A stretch of DNA of 64,000 nt from assembly GCA_004369085.1 (NCBI GenBank), contig ML210170.1, forward strand, positions 52,407 through 116,406, in the 5' to 3' direction. The position numbers were made by a program, and so were the translations under genes. Below are positions 23,730-34,390 of the stretch, piece by piece (the first letter of the stretch is position 1; every line of letters starts with the position of its first letter). The DNA is from Coprinopsis marcescibilis. Taxonomy: Eukaryota; Basidiomycota; Agaricomycetes; Agaricales; Psathyrellaceae. The notes beneath the pieces are model-generated. The model did no database searches. It saw only the letters and a program-made list of their open reading frames with translations, and had not been told where the DNA came from.

Positions 23730-25134
23730 TTAAGCGGTACTTGCGCGGCTACTCGATTGCTTTTCCTTTTCTGAGACTTCTTCCTGTTGGAGGAGACACC
23801 CAGGATGCCCGAAAATAAACGCATAGATCGCCAGGACAATCATCGTACCGTCCAATATATCTAAGTCATACACCCCCGCATCAGCTTCCATTCACACCAC
23901 AACATTCGCAAAGAGGTTCTCACCAAAGTAGAGCTCCGTCTGGATGATTTCGCCCGCCCATCCCTCGGCCAACTCGACGGCGCGGTAGATAGCCCGCACG
24001 AACAAGCAGAGGGTGTTGAACAGCAAGGCGAAGAGCATGAGCTTTGTGTTCTTGGTCATCTGTCCTCGGGGGGTGTAAGTTTTGTCGTCTGGTCCGACGG
24101 ACTTGCTCACGGCCCAGTCGTTGTTGTATCGAACAATGTATTCGACGGCCAGGATCGAGTAAACCACGATTACGACTGGTAAGGCGTGAAAGAAAGGGCA
24201 CGTTAGATTAATCCGGTTGGTAATAGAGAAGTGGACGCACATAGCTGGAACGCGATACCGCCGAGCATAATGTTTCCTCCCTAAAGCAGAAGATTAGAAG
24301 ATTAGTGAGTGGCCGGGCCTGGTCATGTTGAGGATGAATCTTACCCGGTTCGCTGCCTCGAGACCTTCTGCCGTTGCTGCAATCCCCCCTCCGCCCCCTT
24401 GAATCGCAAGTGATATCACATCCTGCATAGAACCCGCGTTAGATATATACTTACTGATCTCGGGAAATTCAGAACTCACACAAGTCACGAATATGATAGT
24501 ATCTGCGATCAGTCATGACTCATGAGCGAAAGCGTCAAAGGAAGGTTGTTATCACAAGTCGACTCACACATCCTCGGCCGCAAGCGACTGTAATTGGTTC
24601 CAAGCGCCCGGATGATCCTGCCAAAGATGACAAAATTCGCAGCGAGGAGTGGGGTAGGTGCTGTGATGAGCGTTACAATCCTGGTGGGTTCCACGCGTCA
24701 GCGGCGTTGAAGCCAATGTAAATGGGAAAGCGAAACGCACTGCAGTTGGAACGCTGGTATCGAATATGGCTCGTAATGCGACCAGAGCCGGCCACTCCAT
24801 CCCACTGTCTCCAACACGCCGCACAGGATGACGGTCGGAAACAGGAACCACATCTTCTTCTTGATGGCCGCTCCAGTGTGTAGCACTAATAAATTCGATT
24901 TCGTTCAGTCCTTGATGCAAACAGAGTACAGATAGGCGAAAAACTCACGGGTTGCTAGCCCAAAGAGGACAATGAATGCAAGAGCGGACGTCTTGCTCGG
25001 GATGTAGCCATAGATGTTCTAATAAACCGGCATCAGGGGTTATAAGAGGACTCGAACGATGAAAAAATGCTTACATCTGGCGTCGCCTGAACAGAGATGT
25101 CGAATGTGGGGGGCTCAGGACCTGGCGACGACAT
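23730..25134 (-). CDS. RTA1-like membrane protein
   Basis: The start ATG at 25132-25134 gives MSSPGPEPPTFDISVQ, and the TAA stop lies at 23730-23732. The gene has about seven small introns. Spliced segments match the RTA1 family in order: NIYGYIPSKTSALAFIVLFG (helix 1), FLFPTVILCGVLETVGWSG (helices 2-3), a helix region around 24300-24480, VVIVVYSILAVEYIVRYN, KLMLFALLFNTLCLFVRAIYRAVELAEGW, and finally DGTMIVLAIYAFIFGHPGCL followed by an acidic-basic tail rich in Ser. RAIYR.VEL..GW is the hallmark of the family. RTA1-like proteins have seven membrane helices; yeast members (RTA1, RSB1) confer resistance to 7-aminocholesterol or export sphingoid bases. Substrate here is inferred only at family level. 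Exon boundaries were not all fixed. Confidence 0.85.
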
Positions 25135-25202
25135 CTTGAAGGCTACTGATGAGGCAGAGTCAAGAATTGAATGGGATACAGGTCAAGGATGTCTGAAGTC
25201 CC

Positions 25203-25208
25203 TTTATA
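25203..25208 (-). promoter_or_regulatory. TATA box of RTA1-like gene
   Basis: The minus strand reads GATATAAAGG, 69-74 bases upstream of the ATG at 25134. Confidence 0.5.
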
Positions 25209-26482
25209 TCTGGGCTCCGGAAAACGTAGGATGTCCGTAAGCGCAGCAAACAATGCTCACATGTCGAGGTAAGTTGGACGCATTCCTTTGAAATCGGAAA
25301 GCCTTGCACTGCCCGCCTTTACACTTTACAGCGATTAGATGTTTGTCACAGCCCGAGTACATGCTCCCGAGGCGTGCATGAAATGGTGTGCGGGTACCTG
25401 TATACCAGCCGGTGTTGGTGTAGAAATTCGAGGATTAGAATCGATGATTTTTAATATATAAGAATTGCAGTGTCAGGAGGAACTTAGGGACACCAGGGAG
25501 GTACAACGTGCCTTTGTGAAGGTATCCATCGTGATTTCCCAGCCCCGATGGATTGAATTGAACTTACCTATGCACTGCGGACACCATAGGAAAAGTTCAG
25601 GCAGATTGCTGTCTGGAGTAATCACTGTCGAAACATTCAAGTATCGGTTAGAAAATAAGCGGAAGCGAACTGCGGGAAGCAGGAAGTTGGAACTCACACC
25701 AGACACCCAGCACAAGACTGTCTCCCCGACAGGTAGCTAGAACTTTGCTCGCAGCGCCCTCGACCACGAGAAGGCTGGCACAAGAGAATGGTCAGCTCGA
25801 CGTAGGCCATCGTAAGATTCCTACCCGAGTTATCCGACATCCTCAACTATGACGGGCACCGATTGTCAAGTAAACTGTTGGATCACGCGATAAGACTGCG
25901 GTGTACAGCAGCTTTGCTGCGCATACACAAGACCTAAATTTGTACATAGGGCCTGCTGCTGCCTCGAACCCAATGTTGTGGTCGTGCGGGATGGCCTTCA
26001 TGGCCGTGTGGCAGACAGGCACACGCAGTTAGTACTAGCCGATGACGCTAGTATTTATGTCTTCAGATCCCGTAGTTCCTTATTCTATCCGCAGGTGTTG
26101 AATCAATTCATTATGAACAGACAAGAGGCGAAAACAGACACAGACTTACAAGTTGTGCGCGGGGTAGTTGCAATCTGAAAGGGGTCTCTGAGCCCCTCCA
26201 ACTCCTATCAAGTAGTAGTAGGGTAGACAATTATATGGTCGGTATTTAAGTGCAGCATGCCTCTTATTCTAACCTGCTGTGTTACCCTTCGCGTAGCGAG
26301 GGAATCACCCATGAGCCTATTCCCGTTACCTTCAGTGACTCAGGTAGTGGGTCTTACAGCTTACACTGGCAGGTCACCACTCGAAAGTTGGCGGGTTTGA
26401 TGTCAACAGTGGCTGTGGTGGTATGTTTTGCTCTCGGATCAAAGCAGTGAGAAAGCTGATGATTCGTTTGGAGCAATTGTCT
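25209..26482. other. Intergenic region
   Basis: About 1.27 kb without a recognisable gene. Short frames exist on both strands, but none carries a domain. The right end runs into the Crinkler relic. Confidence 0.45.
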
Positions 26483-26550
26483 GGCCCCGTCGCCAGAAAT
26501 GAGGCAGTTGAGGGTGTTATTGGACATGGTGAATAGCTGGGTGAGAGAAA
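26483..26550 (-). pseudogene. Relic of a Crinkler-type N-terminus
   Basis: Minus-strand translation from the ATG at 26525-26527 gives MSNNTLNCLISGDGA and then unrelated sequence to a stop at 26354. The intact Crinkler-type gene at 43762 begins MSHIALNCLVSGDGA. The likeness continues into the leader: both have TTCA(C/T)TTCTCTC(T/A)CCCA upstream of the ATG. Only about 15 codons plus some 20 leader bases remain, so this is a truncated copy of the header, not a gene. It is separated from the intact copy by the transposon-rich region and lies in the opposite orientation. Confidence 0.65.
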
Positions 26551-26728
26551 TGAATGGCTGAATTTCAATGTAAACATATGCGATACGTTTTAAATGTAAA
26601 ATTTCCTTTGAAGCAATCTTCAATAAATAAATTCAGCTACAGCCATAGCGGAGTTCCAAACCTCACAGGCGCATCACACTCGCTTTGCTCCTCAATTTCC
26701 GTGTTCGACATTTAACCGCCGAGGATAC

Positions 26729-27871
26729 ATGAATGGACTCGGAACGGGGACTAGTGTCAGGTATGTCCAAAGCCCCTATGTGTATATCTACAACGACCTT
26801 ATAATATGTTCTAGATCTGTCTTTCGCCAGTTTAATGGTCATGTACTGACCAAGAGTCGGAATACGCAATGGCCCACTTTTTCAGGCGCTCGCAGATTCT
26901 ACAAAGCAAGTCTAAACTATACCATAACCCACTAACATACTAACCTCAACTCACCAGGTCCACAGCAGGGTGCTACGAACCTTGGACCCAAAAAAACTGG
27001 AAACCAAGGACATCCTCGACATCTCCAACTATGACCGACCCGTGCTGGCAGCAGCCAAAGCCAAACTAGGCCCCCACTCCACCACTCTTTCCTACCCAAC
27101 GCAAAGTCAGGACGTCTTCGTCCGCGCACGTATCAGCTACGGCTCGCCGGGGGACGGATTCCCACCGGGAACGCGGGGCGTGCTCTACATGCACAACCTC
27201 TCGCTCTACTCGTACGTGGCGGGCATGTCCGTGCGGTTCCGCGTCCTCGACAGCCTGGACGAGAAGGACGCGTTCAGCAGGGGCACGGACCTGAAGAACA
27301 AGGACGGGTCGGTGTGGAAGATCCCACTGGACAGGGTCCTGCGCATCCAGTCGTACTGGGCCCTCCGTGACGTGCTCATCCGTGACGGCCTCGTCTCCCT
27401 CCGCGTAGTAGCCCGGTACCACCGCCCAACCCACGAGCCGAAACCACAGACGACGATGCTCCCCACGCTCGCCGAACCGTTCCTCGTCGATTTCGCGTGC
27501 GAGAAGGTGAGTTTGGTGGTGGAGGATGGGGAGAAAGAGTTTTCGATGATCATGAGAGCACCCTTTGACGTGGACAGGCTCCCTTCGCAGTACACCGGTT
27601 AGTTGCTTTCCCATGCATTGTACAGCTGCTGAATGTGTGATTAGGACAGGGGATATTGAAGTTCGAGCTCAAGGAAGCGACCAAAACGCAAACCCGAAGG
27701 CTTGTCCTGCGCGTGGTCGAGGTCGTGACGCCACCCAACCCGAACGACGAGTTCCGACAAATAGAGGGCACCCTTCTCAAAAAGACGTTCAAAGGTGGAA
27801 TGTTCGAGCGTGTCTGGAGTCGAAGGAACCTTGCCGCTATTCCTCCATGTCTCTTAGCCCAATTAAAATAG
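26729..27871 (+). CDS. Conserved protein of unknown function, paralogue B
   Basis: The core exons 26958-27597 and 27645-27871 are firm and use the same intron position and phases as paralogue A at 17872-18877. A consistent 5' end uses exons 26729-26760 and 26815-26842 (GTATGT and GTACTG donors), giving 308 residues and a GHVHSRVLRTLDPK junction that resembles GKGHAHVITSLDPK in paralogue A. This 5' end is an inference. Shared blocks are TRGVLYMH, SVRFRVLDSL, WKIPLDRVLRI, LRDVLIRDGLVSL and RVVEVVTPPNPND...EGTLLKKT. No signal peptide, membrane helix or known domain is seen. GC content of the core exon is well above that of the mobile DNA that begins just downstream. The function is unknown. Confidence 0.68.
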
Positions 27872-27984
27872 TCCTGAATGATATAAAAATGTTGATTTTC
27901 CGTGCTCCTTCGCCCATCAGTGTTGGATGGTCACTGACTGAGATGACTTTTATGCGACCGGTCACCTTACTACATCAGTAAACA
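27872..27984. other. 3' flank leading into palindrome
   Basis: A short AT-rich flank. From about 27948 it pairs imperfectly with 28117-28145 on the far side of the palindrome (GCGACC-GGTCA...ACATCA against its complement), extending the hairpin by roughly 25 bases on each side. Confidence 0.45.
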
Positions 27985-28112
27985 CGGGTCAGCGGGATAA
28001 AGTTCGATAGCGTGGGATAAGGGTGGATAGGGGTGGATGAGGGTGGATAGCCACCCTCATCCACCCCTATCCACCCTTATCCCACGCTATCGAGCTTTAT
28101 CCCGCTGACCCG
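27985..28112. repeat. Long near-perfect palindrome, 62-bp arms
   Basis: Arms 27985-28046 and 28051-28112 are inverted copies differing at one base, with a 4-base loop (ATAG). Within each arm a GGGTGGAT/GGGATAA motif repeats several times. Possible flanking duplication: TAAACA before and AAAACA after. The sequence could form a very stable hairpin in DNA or RNA and resembles a foldback element. Confidence 0.9.
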
Positions 28113-28325
28113 AAAACAGTGATGTAAGCTGACCAGGTCGCTAGTATTCACAAATACAGTACTGTTTTTCCTTTATCTACTGTGGTTGAATTTTTTGTGT
28201 CCTTATCATATCTTAATTGAGCCCGAAATGTCACAAAATCTGTCATCGGAATGGTGTAGTGAAACTCAGGTCATTGTGTCCAGTCAATGACCGTCACTGT
28301 CCATTTTTGGTGACTGTCATGTTGG

Positions 28326-28739
28326 TCACTGACCAGTCACTGACCCACACAACACTGTCGCCCATAGGCTGAACGGACAAGAGGGAAGACAATATGGCTC
28401 TAATACAACACGGCCACATTGCCTTGAGGCCAATTGGTGTCTCTCTAATAGCCAGTCAAAGTCAATGAACCAAACCTTCCTCTGCTTGTCCACAAGGAGT
28501 TTGGCATGATGCAGATCCCCAGGAATGTATCCTGCTGAATTCGGCACTTTTACAAGGTGCATCCTATGTCTTGATGTGCATGTGGTGGAGGCCTCAGATG
28601 TGTGGGTGCTGAAAAGGTAGACCCAAGGGGCCGCCACTATGACAGTCCATAAGATCCACCCCTCCTGTAGGGTGTTGTGAGAGATACAGTCAATGACCAC
28701 TTGATGTGACAGGATCACACCATGTGACAGGCACACCAA
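28326..28739 (-). pseudogene. Protein-kinase-like relic
   Basis: A minus frame contains GYIPGDLHHAKLLVD followed by KVWFIDFDWL. This resembles the catalytic loop (HGDL..N.LV) and the DFD/DFG-type metal-binding segment of fungal protein-kinase-like proteins that carry an IDFDW motif. The expected His and Asn of the loop are replaced by Pro and Lys, and no complete kinase domain is present on either side, so this is a decayed fragment. It lies at the left edge of the transposon-rich block. Part of it (28621-28675) has an inverted copy at 30101-30155. Confidence 0.4.
28621..28675 (-). repeat. 55-bp inverted repeat, left arm
   Basis: It matches the complement of 30101-30155 at 48 of 55 positions by eye. 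The arm falls within the kinase-like relic. Confidence 0.7.
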
Positions 28740-30826
28740 ATCTCATCTCCCTTGGCCCATTCATGATGAAATCCATCCAAACTTGCTGTATATTAAAGGC
28801 ATGTATATCCCCAACAATCTGTGATACCTTTGATAGGTATTGAGATGCAAAAGAGAGGGTAAAATGACCTATTTCTGTTGAGTGCAATGGTTTTGGGGCC
28901 TTTTTTGAATTTTCTAAGGCTCCTACCCACTTGTATACACTCTGTACAGTGATAAAAGTGAGAATATATACTACAGGTGGATTTAGTACATGTCTCTATC
29001 AAAACTGTGAACCTGAGTTACAATATTGTTGACAAAAATGGCTTGTATTCCCTGTCTCGTTTATCTGAAACCTCCATATTGGCTTTCTTTCAATGACTAA
29101 CAGCACCTGTAAATTGTGAAATCATTGTGGAAGCATGCCTGAGCCTTTTAAAAGCCACTTGGCAATACTTTCTTACAAGAACCAGCCCACAGCAAGCTCA
29201 TAGCCTTCTAAAATCGCAGGAAGTTGCGTTCTTGGCTGTGGTAGGGCATTGTTAGGTACCCAGACACCTATAGTAATGTAGGAAAGGGTGAAAACATCAG
29301 CCAGGTTACTTCATAGCACTCCCTCAACCTTTATGCATCATTTTAAGCTGGCATTGGGGCAGAAAACCATGCTATTAGGCGGTATAGGGCAGGAGTAGGG
29401 GCACTGTCACGTTGAGTGATCCAGGACAAAAATGATTCCACGCTCATGCAAACTAAACTATGGGCGCAGTTTTGGTGCAACACCCATAAAAATTGAAATG
29501 CATGTAGACCAGAACTAGGTTAATAGGTAGGTGAAACAATCTCGCGAAATGGCTCAGTGATTGTAGAGAAAAATAGGGTACATTATTTTTCTGTCACATT
29601 TACTGATCAATGACTGTATCAGCAAAAATCACACAAGTCTCCAGCCATGCCCTGCTGCCTGTTCAGCTCATATAGCATAATATATAGCTTGATTTCCTTT
29701 GTTTGAAGTAAACTTCACATTTCCCTCTCTTCTCTCCAAACTTCACACTCTATGCCAGAGGCTAGAGCACCAGTTACAAGCCCTGTGACCCTTGATGTTG
29801 GGGGTGCAACCTTAGTCCCTAGGATTAATGAGAGTAATGGAATCCATATAGTTTCACGCGACCTCACCTTTTAGCAGTGATTCCAACCCTTGAGAAGAAG
29901 ATAGACAAACCCTATGAACACATTTTTAACCCCTTCTCATGGGTGTGCTGATAACTTAACCCAAAGATCACTGTTATTTTGCAATGTAAAGCCTGTATTG
30001 TAGAGAATAGTAGTGTACTTGGAATATATGACATTTGGGGATATGTTCAATGCTGTTGGTCTTGCCATGCTTCTGCCATCAATGCCAGGCCATTCCCATG
30101 ACACCCTATGGGAGGGGTGGATCTTACAGATTGTCATTGTGGCAGCCCCTTGGGTAGACCCGACTGGAGAAAGCTGAGACAAAGGTTGATGGTGGTGGGT
30201 GCAGTACACAGCCATTTGTTGATGATGTCCTGTTGACGCCATGAATGAAGACCATCATGGCGTCTTGGGCTCATGGCAACCTGAGGATGTCATGGAATGG
30301 CAGTTGCATCATGCATCAGTGCTCAGTTATGCCCATAAATGGGTTTGTTTGGGACTGGCTCATTTGCTTCGCTGGCAGCACACTGGGTATGAATTGAAGA
30401 ATATAATATATTGAATCTATGCATAAAGTACATTCTATAACAACTATATTCCTACTGTATTATGTATGAAGAAAGTGTACTTGCAGACTCCTGTGCCTGT
30501 AGGGGGAAACAGCCCCAACCTCTGATAAGTCACCCACCCAGGAGAAGATTTGTTGGCCCCAAGAGTCCTGTGTGTTGCAAGTTAAGGATACGAGCCCTGA
30601 GATAGAGTATCAGTACTTGAAAGCATGCAAACACAAGAGCAGTAATTTACTTTATCTCAACACAGGGTGCACAGTGGACAATGGTCATTCCCAGACTGTG
30701 GACAGAGGAGTCAGATTCCCAGAAGACTTACATATTTGAGACCTTGTGCCCTGCAAATTGAAGTCTTTGAGCTTGGATGTGCAAAGGGAGAAGAAAGGCA
30801 GGCTCCTAAACCAGCTGCTTGTCTGC
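28740..30826. other. AT-rich mobile-DNA debris
   Basis: About 2.1 kb with no recognisable coding domain apart from the inverted repeat copy at 30101-30155. Frames are short and contain many stops. Composition matches the neighbouring degenerate transposons. Confidence 0.5.
30101..30155 (+). repeat. 55-bp inverted repeat, right arm
   Basis: Partner of 28621-28675. It starts ACACCCTATGGGAGGGGTGG and ends GCCCCTTGGGT. Confidence 0.7.
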
Positions 30827-31042
30827 TTGAGCTTTTGAGACAGAGGGAGAGAAGGGATGATGATTGATGAGCAGACAAATAAGATCATGATGGAACAAAT
30901 AAAACAAAGGGTTGCTGAGCTCTCACAGAGAGCGGCTGGCAAAATTTAGCATGGTGATCCTGGTGGACAAACCAGATGAAACATACACCACTCTGTTGGT
31001 TCAGCGCCCTTTGAATATTGATGATTTCAATGGTGGCATGAT
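30827..31042 (+). repeat. 215-bp inverted repeat, left arm
   Basis: Matches the complement of 35012-35231 over about 215 bases with scattered substitutions. A further 16-base exact match joins 30800-30815 to the complement of 35624-35639, showing that the right copy gained, or the left copy lost, about 390 bases. The two arms flank the pogo transposase relic. Confidence 0.75.
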
Positions 31043-31798
31043 CGGTGCTTGTTGAAGTAAGTTCCTTGTGTTGATGCTGATACATGTTGGATGAGTGATC
31101 TAAAGCCCATTTTGTAATGGTACTACTATCATTCACCAGAGGTTTGCACATGTCACAGTGTGACTGTGACACATTTCAATCTCAGCTGATGCACAACACT
31201 TGGGAGTGCAAGACCCAAAGTTGCAACAAGTCAGCACGGTTCTCAGGCTCTCAGTCAACAAACGCAATCACCAATTTTTGAATTCTGCTCACCAGCTTTC
31301 GGCAAGCATGACAACCTTCCAAAATGGGCACCTGGTTCAGACACAATTTCTTTTCAAAAAGATTATATAGACATGAGTGCAGAGGAGGATGGATTATGTC
31401 TGTGGAATATGAGTGCTATCTGGGTAGAATTGTGGCTACAGGAGCTGAAATACCAAAATGCACAAACCTGTGAGAATGCATGAACCTCTGGTAAATGATA
31501 GTATCACACACCAGACATTCATGTTCCTCAGGTGTTTGTGTTGTCACAAAGTTTGCACAGTGTGACCATGACAGTTTGTTTCTCAGCTGATCCCAACACA
31601 TGGCATGTACTGGCATGGAGGCACCTTGAATTCAGTTAATGTGCATGCATCTAGACTCTAAAGTACAAAATTAAAGGAGAACTGCTACTCTAAAGCTATA
31701 CAAATGAACACAAATACATACATTTACCAGAGGAGTATAAGATAAAAATTATAGTCATGTTATGCTGTGGGTTGACTTGGAGTTGTATAGCTGTGATA
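31043..31798. other. Spacer inside the inverted repeat pair
   Basis: About 750 AT-rich bases between the left repeat arm and the 3' end of the pogo relic. No gene was seen. Confidence 0.45.
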
Positions 31799-34390
31799 CT
31801 AATGATAGGGGTTTGGTGGTGCAGATGCCTGTGTCTGTTGAACCCAATTGAGTTGTTGTGGTAGATATTGAATGTGAGTTGAATGAAAGGGATTATAGTA
31901 TGCATGAGGCATCAGGTGAGCCGCTCCATGGGGGTAATGAAGAGTCGGTGTGGGGAGTGTCACTAGCTGAATTGAGGGCTGTGCATTTGGCAAAGGCAAA
32001 TGAGATGATGGGTTGGTTGATGGATTTTCCTCCACTGTGTTACCTGAAGATGAACCCAGCTGGCTTGTATCTGCATTGATTTCCTGTCAGTGATGACCAG
32101 GCTTCAAAAAGAGACTCACAAAGTGTGGGTTATCTTGATATTGTGCCAAATTGGCCTTGATGCGCAAACAAATCAAATTGACAAGTACAGTGTTGGTACC
32201 ACTGTTGGACAGTCCCAATGCCAATGCTAGTGCTTGAAGGTCGTCCTTTCGACAATACAATGCCAATGGTGCATCAAAGACCCTGCTGCCTGTGTTGTCC
32301 TGCACCTGCCATTCGTGTTTGTCAATCTGTACAGCCTTCTGCTTGGCTTTTTCTGCCACCTCATGTTCCTTTTTGTGCTATTCTTGTTCTTCCTCCTCAA
32401 ACTGGTTGTTCATATTGGGATGTATGAGGAAGCAGGCCTTGATCTTTGTCAAGCTGCAAGAGGTTGCTTTCTTTGAGTTGCTGAGCTGGGTGAGAAGGTG
32501 GCCAATTTCATGTTTGGCAATGGTACAATGGACATTGGATGCTTTGGAAAGAGCACACTGGATGACGTGCATTGGACAAAGCGTCCACCTGTTTCCACAG
32601 TGCATAAACGTCTTGAAGGAGTTCTTTGGGCAATTTGGTGCTGTCTTGAGAGGCTTGCATGGTGGCCATTTCATGTCTGCAGTGATCGATGAGTTCCTGG
32701 GGTTCGAGATATTCACTTGGTGTTGAGAAGTGAGTTTGGTATGGGGATGTAGTAGTTGTATTGTCATCATCATTGTCCGACTCATTGTCAGATTTTTCAA
32801 GCTCAAACTTGTTGTTGTTGTTGTTGTTGTTGTTGTCTAAGATGAAAGGATCAGGAATGGTGAATTCTGGGTGAGAACCAGATGGCATGTTTGGCATACT
32901 TTGGTCTGACTTGTCATTGTTGGCATGCCTGTTGCTGCCATTATTGTCATCATCATCATTGTCATTGTGAACATCAAGCTCATCATCTGATGGAATGACT
33001 GGATCGGAGCTGGGGGTTTCATCAGGGTAACTGGGAGGAGTGTAAGCAATGGTCGAAGAAGCTTTACTTGGAGCAAAGTCTTGATCACTGAAGATGTTTG
33101 GATTGAAGGGAACTATTCCTGTCTTTTCAAAGGCACTCTTAATGAACTCAGGAGAGAGGTGATTATTTCGAACCTCAAGATAGTTCTGAATGACATTGTA
33201 ATGGTTCATAGTAATGCCATGATAGATGCAGTCATCACAATGATTGCACCACTGTCTCTGACTCTGTGCAAAGACCACAATGTCAAGAGGTTGTATTTTA
33301 TGAGTACATTTCAAGGGAAAGCACAACAGGATGATAGTAATGTCCTTGACATCATATACAGTCCATCTGAGTTCAGGTGTTTTGTGAGATCCATGGCCAT
33401 CATAGATGAGAACAACAGGTTTTGAGGGGTTGACACAATTCTCTTGAGCATGTGGAATGAAGACTTTCTCTACACACTCCTGTGTGAGTTCATCATCTGT
33501 CCAACCCAAAGCTGACCTAGCAACACTAGAGAACCATGAACACAGATCAATGCAAACAAGCAAGATAACTCACCTTCCAACTGATCCATTTGGTAACTTC
33601 TGTAGATCTGGGAGAGGGCCATCCAAGACAATGAAAGACAGCAGAACAGAGGAACCTGAGGCAGAGACACACTCAACGACCGTTACCAGCTTGAGATTGT
33701 TGCTGCTGATCTTGTAGTGGTTACGATGTTCCCAAAAGAATATGTGCTTCTGGTTACTGTTCTTCCTCCCACCACCAAGTTGTATTCCCTTCTTGTCCAT
33801 GTTGTACCATTGTTCCGCAGGGATGTTGCCATACTTGGTGATTAGGGATTTCAACTTATCAAAGAAGTCCATGACCACAGCCTTGTTGACGTTGTTTGCT
33901 CACTTGGGATCAAGCTTTGCTGATTTGGCTGTGACCAATTGTGGGCTCTGCTTTAGAAACCAATTGGCAAAGGACTTCCCAATGCATCGCCCCAGAACAT
34001 CTGAAGCAATATCACACAACTCCCTCCTATCAAGCAGAGCCCCTGTCTCTGATTTCTGTTTAATCCAGTTGATGATAGGGAGTTCTTGTGCTGGCATTAG
34101 AACCCACTTGCGTTGAGATGCAACCTTGTCACCATCGTGTTTCCCAGAGAGCCATCCCAAAAGTGTATTATAGTTGACCTGAAAGTGCCATACATCAGCC
34201 AAAAAGAGGTCAAAAGCATGCTAAATCACTCACATTCATCTCTCTGGCTGCTTTGGACCTCTTCTTGAACCTCCCACTGTGGTAACCCAAGACTGCTTTG
34301 AGCATATGCTGCTCTTATTCAGGATCAAGGTATGCACAGCTGGCATGGCGTGTACGTGACTTAGACAGGACCTTTGGCATATGAACCTCA
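31799..34390 (-). pseudogene. Pogo/Fot1-type transposase, degenerate
   Basis: Reading on the minus strand, a psq-like helix-turn-helix (AYLDPE...HMLKAVLGYHSGRF, VNYNTLLGWLSG) leads to a CENP-B-type helix-turn-helix (KWVLMPAQELPIINWI) and a DDE_1 catalytic domain. The acidic residues are in QWYNMDKKG, VLIYDGHGSH and HKIQPLDIVVF. After an Asp/Asn-rich linker with a run of nine Asn comes a SAP-like segment (KDDLQALALALGLSNSGT). Introns are still recognisable, for example 33519-33566. Breaks: in-frame TAA at 34315-34317, TGA at 33900-33902, a frame change near 32560, TAG near 32378, and TGA at 32087-32089 before the last frame ends at 31799. The element belongs to the Tc1/mariner superfamily, pogo branch, and cannot encode an intact enzyme. 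Terminal repeats were not found with certainty. Confidence 0.82.
32810..32836. repeat. (TTG)n microsatellite
   Basis: About nine TTG units within the pogo relic; on the minus strand they encode the poly-Asn run. Confidence 0.85.

Noticed and set aside
27985..28112. Palindrome as a transcription terminator or tRNA
   Set aside because: Bacterial-type hairpin terminators are not expected in a fungal nuclear genome, and 62-bp arms far exceed RNA gene hairpins such as tRNA.
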